From Candidatus Omnitrophota bacterium (GTDB lineage: Bacteria; Omnitrophota; Gorgyraeia; Velamenicoccales; Velamenicoccaceae), in contig JAQUOM010000005.1 in assembly GCA_028717105.1 (NCBI GenBank), positions 1 to 29,837 of the forward strand: a DNA stretch of 29,837 nucleotides, in the 5' to 3' direction. Below, in pieces: positions 1 through 5,291 of the stretch. Below the pieces are notes generated by a model. The model searched no databases. It was not told the DNA's origin and was given only the letters and a program-made list of their open reading frames with translations. Made by a program: the position numbers and the translations under genes. Each line of letters starts with the position of its first letter. Position 1 is the stretch's first letter.

Positions 1-567
1 CTCATTACATGTCATGTTGCTTTCCCCTGTCGACGTCGAAACCACCGTGTAATCGTCCTGGATCCCCAGGTCCGGATCTTTCCTGATGCGCACTGTATCC
101 CGCTGCCTTGTGCCCATCGTCGATGTCATGTTCTGATGGGCGCCGCTCGCCAGGATCGGAACGCTGTCGTTCTGCCAGCCGATCTCGTGGTCCGTCAGAT
201 CTTTGATCGTCGACTGGATCCCGCGCTTGGTGTAAACATACATCATCAAAAGCGCCGAGGAGATCGCCGCGAGGACCAGGGCATATTCCCCGATCTGCTG
301 GCCCCGGCGGGACAACCTCAGAGAAAAAAGAGGACGCGCTCCGTTAGAAACAGGGTCCTTTAACGCCCTGCCTCTAACGGAGCCGTCTGTGTCTATCACG
401 GGGCAGGCCGAACGGGGCCTTTCGCATTCCGGGAGGGTGCGTCCTTCGGAAAGCCGCCGCTCGTTTCTGAAACCGCTTTTTTCGTTCAATGATCTCGCGT
501 TCATCGTATCCTGCCCCTTTGGAGGGCCTGTCCCGTCAGAGAACCCGTTCTCCAACGGGACGCCCAT
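1..567 (-). CDS. Pilin-like protein with long pre-leader (3' end cut by window edge)
   Basis: This frame is open from an ATG at 567 to the window edge, so the C-terminus is missing. The recognisable part is a pilin N-terminus: two arginines, then G-Q-Q-I-G-E-Y and a hydrophobic stretch ending in Y-T-K-R-G-I-Q. This matches the neighbouring paralogues and suggests cleavage after Gly by a prepilin peptidase, followed by assembly as a Tad/Flp-like fibre subunit. The start is uncertain. ATG 567 lies 15 bases after the stop of the preceding gene and follows AAGAGG; ATG 504 follows GGGGCAGG; GTG 399 has no clear ribosome site. Depending on the choice, the segment before the processing Gly is 89, 68 or 33 residues, much longer than the 6-20 residues of its neighbours. 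The pilin identity is fairly secure; the start is not. Confidence 0.6.
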   Translation of the reverse strand, partial: MGVPLENGFSDGTGPPKGQDTMNARSLNEKSGFRNERRLSEGRTLPECERPRSACPVIDTDGSVRGRALKDPVSNGARPLFSLRLSRRGQQIGEYALVLAAISSALLMMYVYTKRGIQSTIKDLTDHEIGWQNDSVPILASGAHQNMTSTMGTRQRDTVRIRKDPDLGIQDDYTVVSTSTGESNMTCNE

Positions 568-581
568 CCCTTTGGATCCTC

Positions 582-899
582 TTACACGCCCCAGTATTCC
601 TGTTCGGCGTTCATAACGTTCTCCCAGCCCGTCCTGTTCTGCCACTGGTTGTAGATTTCCGTCGTTGTCGACCAGCCAGTGTTTTCTTCGCGGCTGTTGG
701 AGTGTGTATAAGTGGTTCTGTTGGACACCGTGTAACCCGGCGAGAACTGTTCGCCGATCTGGTCGGTAGACTCCCTCATTCGACCTTGGATGCCGCGTTT
801 CAGATAAACCTGCATCGCGATCAGGGCAGCAATTATGACCACTATTAAAACCGCGTACTCGAGAGTGCTCTGACCGTTCTTTTTTAACCACTTGCGCAT
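582..899 (-). CDS. Flp/class III-type pilin-like protein, 105 aa
   Basis: Small pilin-like protein. A basic leader (M-R-K-W-L-K-K-N) is followed by G-Q-S-T-L-E-Y and a hydrophobic helix of about 20 residues (11-32), the arrangement recognised by type IV/Flp prepilin peptidases, with Glu at +5. After the helix comes Y-L-K-R-G-I-Q-G-R, shared with the genes at 1-567 and 939-1298. The C-terminal half is polar (Ser, Thr, Asn, Tyr, Trp) and would be the exposed part of a fibre subunit. The ATG at 899 is preceded by AAGGAGGTGA at ideal spacing, so the start is secure and strong translation is expected. It belongs to the minus-strand pilin array. Export through the Tad-like machine at 5292-11074 is inferred from proximity. 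Confidence 0.82.
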   Translation of the reverse strand: MRKWLKKNGQSTLEYAVLIVVIIAALIAMQVYLKRGIQGRMRESTDQIGEQFSPGYTVSNRTTYTHSNSREENTGWSTTTEIYNQWQNRTGWENVMNAEQEYWGV

Positions 900-938
900 G
901 TTATGTCACCTCCTTATTGCGCTCAAAACACGAAAACC

Positions 939-1298
939 TTATACGTTTCCTTCCATGTAGTTGCCGTAGATCTGGTTTCCGGTCCTCTGAGTCGTGTCGC
1001 TAATCGAATCTCTGATCACGCCGCCGCCTTCCTGGATCTGTTCAGACACCTGGCCCGACTGCGACGTTTCAAAGTTCGTCTGGTAATAATACGGCTCATA
1101 CTGGCCCAAGTTGCCGAAGAACGCATTGCCGGCATCGTCATCCGCCGTCCTCGTAAAATCGACGGCGTCCTTGATCCTGGCCTGCATCCCGCGACGGATA
1201 TAGATCTGCATCGCGATGGCAGCCGCCACGATGACGCCGATCAAGATCGCGTATTCAGCCGTATTCTGACCTCTCTTCGAATTCAACCATCTAAACAT
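939..1298 (-). CDS. Flp/class III-type pilin-like protein, 119 aa
   Basis: Pilin-like subunit with leader M-F-R-W-L-N-S-K-R before G-Q-N-T-A-E-Y, then a hydrophobic segment (about residues 15-32) and Y-I-R-R-G-M-Q-A-R. This is the same post-helix signature as the adjacent 105-aa protein, so the two look like tandem duplicates that diverged mainly in the C-terminal region, here rich in Gln, Gly, Tyr and Thr. A perfect Shine-Dalgarno, AAGGAGGTGA, lies 8 bases before the ATG. The gap to the next gene in the transcript is about 40 bases, consistent with one transcript. Membrane anchoring followed by assembly into a pilus or pseudopilus is what the family does. Whether it is a major or minor subunit cannot be seen. 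Confidence 0.82.
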   Translation of the reverse strand: MFRWLNSKRGQNTAEYAILIGVIVAAAIAMQIYIRRGMQARIKDAVDFTRTADDDAGNAFFGNLGQYEPYYYQTNFETSQSGQVSEQIQEGGGVIRDSISDTTQRTGNQIYGNYMEGNV

Positions 1299-1340
1299 CC
1301 CTTGTCACCTCCTTCAAGCGCTTCGTGTTTTTTGGCGCTG

Positions 1341-1604
1341 CTAAACGGCGACCGCTGTTGCGCCTCCGCTCGTGCCGCCTGTCGTGCCGCCTGTCGTGCC
1401 GCTCAACCCGCTCAGGCTCATCCCGACCTTGTTGGCGAAAATGGTCCCTGTATCATTCAACTTCTGACCCGTTTCGTCATAGATCCGGTTGACGCCCGGC
1501 TTGATGAACTGTGTTGCCGCAAAAAGAATCGCGGCCACGATCGCTGTTAAGACGATTACATATTCCAACGTGCTCTGACCTGCCTTACTCAACACCTTTC
1601 TCAT
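1341..1604 (-). CDS. Flp-type pilin-like protein with Gly/Thr-rich tail, 87 aa
   Basis: Leader M-R-K-V-L-S-K-A, processing motif G-Q-S-T-L-E-Y, then a hydrophobic helix. The region after the helix reads F-I-K-P-G-V-N-R-I-Y-D-E-T, different from the R-G-x-Q-x-R group and shared with the next gene upstream (1637-1846), so the array contains at least two subfamilies. The last 25 residues are nearly all Gly, Thr, Ser and Ala in a repeating T-T-G-G pattern. This low-complexity tail could be flexible or surface exposed. The ATG is preceded by AGGAGGTGA, which fixes the start. It is the smallest of the three strongly Shine-Dalgarno-equipped pilins and could be the main Flp-like subunit, but that is inference. 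Confidence 0.8.
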   Translation of the reverse strand: MRKVLSKAGQSTLEYVIVLTAIVAAILFAATQFIKPGVNRIYDETGQKLNDTGTIFANKVGMSLSGLSGTTGGTTGGTSGGATAVAV

Positions 1605-1636
1605 GTCTGTTTCACCTCCTCCCCCCTCCGGATTGA

Positions 1637-1846
1637 TTAACTAAACCTGTTCTCGATCTCTTCGACCGACTTGTTGATGATAAGCGATGTGCTGTTGAAA
1701 AATCTGTTCATCGACGGCTGGATGAAATTCGTCGCCGCGTAGATGATGACCGCGACAATGGCCACGAACATCACGGCATACTCGATGGTCATCTGCCCTC
1801 TCCGCCGTTCTCTTGCTCTTGTGCGCATTTCCATTGGCATCCTCAT
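1637..1846 (-). CDS. Flp-type pilin-like protein, 69 aa
   Basis: Short pilin. An Arg-rich leader (R-T-R-A-R-E-R-R-R) is followed by G-Q-M-T-I-E-Y and a hydrophobic helix, then F-I-Q-P-S-M-N-R-F. This places it with the 87-aa protein at 1341-1604 (I-x-P-x-x-N-R group). Four in-frame ATGs occur within the first seven codons (1846, 1840, 1834, 1828). The GAGG formed by the first codons sits best for ATG 1834, so the true protein may be 65 aa. The gene follows the stop of the upstream gene (1855) by 8 bases, indicating translational coupling in the pilin operon. Its size is closest to classical Flp pilins (50-70 aa). Confidence 0.75.
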   Translation of the reverse strand: MRMPMEMRTRARERRRGQMTIEYAVMFVAIVAVIIYAATNFIQPSMNRFFNSTSLIINKSVEEIENRFS

Positions 1847-1854
1847 TTTGCCTG

Positions 1855-2061
1855 TTAAATAGGGATCACCCAGGACGAAGACCCCTTGTTCGATTTAGCC
1901 GTCACGGAATCCTCCATGCGGTAGATCCTTCCCTGCACGGCCTGCCGGACATACATGGCCATGGCCACGAACGCCGCCGCAACGACCGCGATCAGGATAG
2001 AATACTCCAGCAGGCTCTGCGCCTTGCGTTCCACCATGATCTCTCTCAACAGACGGCCCAT
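1855..2061 (-). CDS. Pilin-like protein with Ala in place of the processing Gly, 68 aa
   Basis: Pilin-like N-terminus M-G-R-L-L-R-E-I-M-V-E-R-K followed by A-Q-S-L-L-E-Y and a long Ala/Val-rich helix, then Y-V-R-Q-A-V-Q-G-R-I. The residue at -1 is Ala rather than the Gly found in all other members here. Prepilin peptidases usually need Gly, with Ala tolerated in some systems, so processing may be slower or altered. The +5 Glu is kept. AGGAGC lies 7 bases before the ATG. The tail is short (K-S-N-K-G-S-S-S-W-V-I-P-I). Its placement within the array supports a role as a minor fibre subunit or initiator, but there is no direct evidence. Confidence 0.75.
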   Translation of the reverse strand: MGRLLREIMVERKAQSLLEYSILIAVVAAAFVAMAMYVRQAVQGRIYRMEDSVTAKSNKGSSSWVIPI

Positions 2062-2070
2062 GACAAGCTC

Positions 2071-2223
2071 CTATTGATCCGCCTCATTCAGACGGTCCTG
2101 GGTAATCAGCAGTCTCGCCCTGACGGCGTTTTTCGTATAGACGAACATCGTCATAAAGACGGCGCAGATCACCGAGATCAGGATCGCGTATTCCAGAATC
2201 GATTGTCCGCGGCGCATGCACAT
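2071..2223 (-). CDS. Very short pilin-like protein, 50 aa
   Basis: A 50-codon gene between the 68-aa and 82-aa pilin genes. It encodes M-C-M-R-R-G-Q-S-I-L-E-Y, a hydrophobic stretch of about 18 residues and Y-T-K-N-A-V-R-A-R, ending T-Q-D-R-L-N-E-A-D-Q. It has the full class III/Flp processing motif and the post-helix signature of its neighbours. GAGAGG lies 9 bases before the ATG at 2223, and an in-frame ATG at 2217 is the alternative. The stop is 9 bases before the ATG of the next gene. The leader is only 5 residues. It is a real member of the array despite its size, because motif, frame position and ribosome site all agree. Confidence 0.72.
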   Translation of the reverse strand: MCMRRGQSILEYAILISVICAVFMTMFVYTKNAVRARLLITQDRLNEADQ

Positions 2224-2235
2224 CGTCTTGGCCTC

Positions 2236-2484
2236 TCAAATGGTCGTGTTCGTCCAGCCGCCGGGGGTCACGCCACCCAGCGAAAACGTAGCAAGATTGT
2301 CCTGTTTCATTTGACCGACAGAATAATTTAAAACATGCCCCGATGAACGTTGCATTTTGGCAAAAAACGTGGAACTTCCAACAATCGTCAAGACCGCCAA
2401 AGCTACGAGAAGAATGAAATACTCAACCGTTGACTGGCCGCGCATTGTCCAGGAGTTTCTTTTTAAAAACTTTTTTAAACTCAT
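2236..2484 (-). CDS. First pilin-like gene of the array, 82 aa
   Basis: The promoter-proximal pilin. Leader M-S-L-K-K-F-L-K-R-N-S-W-T-M-R, then G-Q-S-T-V-E-Y-F and a hydrophobic helix to about residue 40. The rest is a Gly/Ser/Asn tail (V-G-Q-M-K-Q-D-N-L-A-T) with no R-G-x-Q signature, so it stands apart from both other subfamilies. The frame stays open upstream to 2667, but that would start at the transcription start of the promoter at 2669-2698. ATG 2484, preceded by CTGGGG at 7 bases, is the sensible start and leaves a structured leader of about 175 bases. It ends 12 bases before the next pilin. Confidence 0.75.
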   Translation of the reverse strand: MSLKKFLKRNSWTMRGQSTVEYFILLVALAVLTIVGSSTFFAKMQRSSGHVLNYSVGQMKQDNLATFSLGGVTPGGWTNTTI

Positions 2485-2496
2485 TACGAACCCCAG

Positions 2497-2576
2497 AAAA
2501 AAAGTGCCGAACCGCTCATGTTTTTTTCTCAAAAAATCAACATTAAGCGATTCGGCTACGTAGAAAAGTTGCCGAA
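2497..2576 (-). promoter_or_regulatory. Possible attenuator: terminator-like hairpin with competing hairpin in pilin leader
   Basis: On the minus strand the arm at 2539-2556 pairs with 2506-2522 (about 17 bp with one bulge and one or two mismatches, 16-nt loop). It is followed by seven T (2497-2503), as in an intrinsic terminator. The same upstream arm also contains GCCGAA (2551-2556), which pairs perfectly with TTCGGC at 2571-2576 across a 14-nt loop. The two folds exclude each other and lie between the promoter and the first pilin start, the arrangement of an attenuator. No known riboswitch consensus was recognised. Confidence 0.45.
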
Positions 2577-2668
2577 AACCCCAATAGGGACAAAAAATCC
2601 CAAAATAAATTTTGGTTCCCGTGGCGTTTTTCATTTTGGCACCGATTCGATACCGAACTGACACCAAA

Positions 2669-2698
2669 ACTATATCATATAATTAATAATCATGTCAA
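2669..2698 (-). promoter_or_regulatory. Sigma-70-type promoter of the pilin array
   Basis: TTGACA (2693-2698) and TATAGT (2669-2674) are separated by 18 bases on the minus strand in a locally AT-rich stretch. The predicted start near 2662 gives a leader of roughly 175 bases before the first pilin ATG at 2484. Confidence 0.6.
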
Positions 2699-2792
2699 CA
2701 AGTTTTTAGCTTTACAAGAAAGCGTTTTCTGGCGTAACTGAATTTTTTCCATAGGGTAACAAAAAATTGCCGGAGAGAAAGCAAGCCAATGT

Positions 2793-4355
2793 TCACCCCC
2801 CTGCCAAAGAGATCCAAATCTTGCGGCCGGAGATTTCGGATGCCGATAGAGCATTAAACAGGAGATGGGCATCTTCCAATACTCTATTTTGCTCTAAATC
2901 CTTCATTTTGAATATGTTAAACAAAACATCAAGCGCCATATCCCTTTGGACAGCGCCGGGGCGCTTATAAATCAGCTCCCGGGTCTTAAGCAAGCTCCAC
3001 CGGCTGCACGCCGCAGGAAAAATGGTCATTTTGGCGAACATATCGCAAATATCGACGAGAACGGAAAAAAACTGATCCAGGTTGACGGCCTCTTTGAGTC
3101 TTAACGCATAGACCAGAAAACGGCCCGATGTTACAAAATCGTCGAGGTAGCCCGGATTTTTAATCCACCCCGAAGACTGCCGCATGTATTCATGAAAATT
3201 CCCGAAGTGGCGCAAATAGGCTTCGGCAATCTCGACCGCGTTCCAGTCTTTCGGATCAAGATTGCTCAAAAGGACTGTCTTTTGTGTCTTGTCAGCAGAC
3301 CTAAGATACACTCTTCTAGCCATAACCTCTTTATTTCCAACATTTTGCGTTATATTTATTCGCTCTTCGGCTACGAAGAAGAGCTTTTCCAGGGGCTCAA
3401 AGAGAAGGCTCGATTCCTGCAACGGCTGATGCCCCGAAACTTCCTTCCAGGCCCCTGGCCCGCAACCAATCACATAGCGTCGCCTGACAGGAAGGACAAA
3501 CGGCACTTCGGAAATCGGGCGGCCATCGTGGCCTAAAAGATCCACCCTGCGGATCCTTTTGCCGGAAACAGATCCGTCAAGGCTCGTTATAAAATCCGCC
3601 ACTTCCGGCTTCTGCGCCGCCCCCTCCGGATTCGCGCAGAGGACAAAAAATGGATGCTTGCCTTCGATGGCTGAATTTATGTATCTATTTACAAATAAAA
3701 GATTTGTATAAAAATTAACCGGGATTTTAGCATCCGGCCAGAGATGGCAGGACTTTGCGTCTAGATAAAAGGCACTCCCGTCAGCGATCGTAAACTTGAT
3801 TCCATGGACATCTTTAACGGAGCTTGTAATATATGTAAATACTTTATTTGCAATATCTTGCGAGAATTCAAACTTCATGAGAAATTCTTCAAAATGGGCC
3901 CTGGATATCTTATAGCCGATAATATCCCAGAGTTCTTTTTTTGAATATCCAGATATTTTCTCAAGTGGTACGTTGTAAATAGCCTTTGCAATCAGCCAGG
4001 CATCGAACAACGAGGGGATGCTCTCTGGCCTGATCCCCTTGCACAAACCCATTTCCCGCACAATCTCTGAGAGTTTATTGTTCAAGCCGAGCAATCGTGC
4101 TGCCCCCAAAAAAAATGCGTATCCGGCACCGTAGAGTTCACCGGAAAACCTATGGGATTTCAACACACTCCGCCCCACAGGCCTGCTCAAGCGGGCACTC
4201 TTTACAATATTATTGACAGTGGACTTGCTGATTTTGATCCCAAATTTATCAAAAACAAGCCCTGCTAACTGTCTGACCCCATAATCCTTGTTGCGCTTTC
4301 GTGTATCGATCAAGAATCGGCGTATTTTTGATTCAAAAACAGGTTTCTTGGACAT
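2793..4355 (-). CDS. DDE transposase-like protein, 520 aa, possibly domesticated
   Basis: Family not recognised with certainty. Residues 24-53 look like a helix-turn-helix (Y-G-V-R-Q-L-A ... S-K-S-T-V-N-N-I-V) of the type found in transposases and integrases. Later comes I-A-D-G-S-A-F-Y-L-D (Asp192), a second acidic site near V-D-L-L (Asp272), and L-S-N-L-D-P-K-D ... L-R-H-F-G-N-F-H-E (Glu389). This last part resembles the end of the catalytic domain in IS4/IS1634-type DDE transposases, where an E closes the triad in a Y-R-x-R-W-x-I-E motif. No terminal inverted repeats or target duplication were found around it, and no ribosome site precedes the ATG. Base composition is visibly more AT-rich than the flanking Tad genes, which suggests transfer. 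It separates the pilins from the secretion genes. Confidence 0.5.
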   Translation of the reverse strand: MSKKPVFESKIRRFLIDTRKRNKDYGVRQLAGLVFDKFGIKISKSTVNNIVKSARLSRPVGRSVLKSHRFSGELYGAGYAFFLGAARLLGLNNKLSEIVREMGLCKGIRPESIPSLFDAWLIAKAIYNVPLEKISGYSKKELWDIIGYKISRAHFEEFLMKFEFSQDIANKVFTYITSSVKDVHGIKFTIADGSAFYLDAKSCHLWPDAKIPVNFYTNLLFVNRYINSAIEGKHPFFVLCANPEGAAQKPEVADFITSLDGSVSGKRIRRVDLLGHDGRPISEVPFVLPVRRRYVIGCGPGAWKEVSGHQPLQESSLLFEPLEKLFFVAEERINITQNVGNKEVMARRVYLRSADKTQKTVLLSNLDPKDWNAVEIAEAYLRHFGNFHEYMRQSSGWIKNPGYLDDFVTSGRFLVYALRLKEAVNLDQFFSVLVDICDMFAKMTIFPAACSRWSLLKTRELIYKRPGAVQRDMALDVLFNIFKMKDLEQNRVLEDAHLLFNALSASEISGRKIWISLAGG

Positions 4356-4416
4356 TTTTTTTAATTAATACATTGAAAATTAATGATTTATGATTTATTA
4401 GATTTGATACTGGACA

Positions 4417-4980
4417 TTATATTTTCACCATTTTTATGCGTTTTTTGATTAACGCAGCATCATCAGGCAATACTCCCTGCGCAAGTTCTAATACCACATG
4501 ACAACCAAACCAGCAGCCACACAATCTCCACGGCCTTAATCTATGGGCAGCCTTGATAACCATCCCATCCTTGGCCAGGAAAAGGACATCTATGGGGAAT
4601 TTCATGAAAAAAGTGTGGATAGAGCCACACGAGGTGATCAACAAGCCTTCTCCTGCCTGAAGGCCGCTTTTTCCAAGAAGACCTTTTGCCCGGCTCGCAG
4701 GCGTATCTGCAATGGTAACCCGCTCAGCCAAAACCTTGCCTGAATCCTCAAAAACGGCCTTATATATGCCCCCCTGATCCATCTGTCCCCCGTGGTTTTG
4801 GAGCCTTTGTCCATGTGATGGGGCCGCTCCGCCAGAGCCCCCATGGCTTTGCTTTTGACCTCCATTGGTCTCAAGGCCAAGAACAAAAAAAGGTTCCCGG
4901 CTCTGAGACCAACAAGGGTTTTCTGATGTTATAGGTGCGGACCGGCCCATGCCTTGATTCAGAAAAACAAAGCTGTCCAA
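4417..4980 (-). CDS. DUF192 family protein, 187 aa
   Basis: The C-terminal 110 residues match the DUF192 (PF02643) pattern: V-x-I-A-D-T-P-A-S-R-A-K-G-L-L-G-K, then G-E-G-L-L-I ... C-G-S-I-H-T-F-F-M-K-F-P-I-D-V-L-F-L, then P-W-R and V-L-E-L-A-Q-G. The family is conserved, small and of unknown function, often near pilus or secretion genes. The first 66 residues are low complexity (Gly, Gln, His, Ser) and not part of the domain. TTG at 4980 is favoured by AGGA 7 bases upstream and by the promoter at 5021-5050. ATG 4782, preceded by GGGGGACAG, would give a 121-aa protein limited to the domain. No signal peptide is visible in either version, although many family members are exported. Confidence 0.75.
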   Translation of the reverse strand: MDSFVFLNQGMGRSAPITSENPCWSQSREPFFVLGLETNGGQKQSHGGSGGAAPSHGQRLQNHGGQMDQGGIYKAVFEDSGKVLAERVTIADTPASRAKGLLGKSGLQAGEGLLITSCGSIHTFFMKFPIDVLFLAKDGMVIKAAHRLRPWRLCGCWFGCHVVLELAQGVLPDDAALIKKRIKMVKI

Positions 4981-5291
4981 TTTCTATCCTGGATGGGCAC
5001 ACAAGAAGGCCGACCGGAGCATTATATCAAACAACGGACTGATGACGCAAGCCCGCGCCTGTGATGAGACGGTTTACAACTCCTTGTTCGCTTGTTTCCT
5101 GCGGCCGGCAGGAACAGGAAAAAATAGAGGAGGTTAATATCTCAATGGGGGTGGTCTGGAAAACCGGAGGGCTTTCCTGCATCAGTCCAGCACAGCGGTG
5201 CTGCAGGATCTCGTTGGGAACCGAGAAAAAGAAGCCGCAGGCGCATCTGCTCGTTTGTCTTCGACAGGCAGGCAGGCGTACCGGCGGAGCT
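4981..5291. other. Gap between DUF192 gene and cpaEF, with a short hairpin
   Basis: No convincing gene. It contains the DUF192 promoter (5021-5050), a 7-bp hairpin TTCCTGC/GCAGGAA (5096-5114, 5-nt loop, no T-run on the minus strand) and a GGCAGGCAGG run near 5267. Any terminator after cpaEF is not obvious. Confidence 0.5.
5021..5050 (-). promoter_or_regulatory. Promoter of the DUF192 gene
   Basis: TTGCGT (5045-5050) and TATAAT (5021-5026) are separated by 18 bases on the minus strand. The predicted start near 5014 is about 35 bases before the TTG start at 4980. Confidence 0.5.

Noticed and set aside
2557..2650. Possible c-di-GMP (GEMM) riboswitch in the pilin leader
   Set aside because: The conserved GEMM core (CACAGGGCAAACC with GACGCAAAGCC) is absent; only a vague ACGCCACGGGAACC is present.
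2485..2667. N-terminal extension of the first pilin up to 2667
   Set aside because: The TTG start would coincide with the transcription start of the promoter, and the segment carries the leader hairpins.
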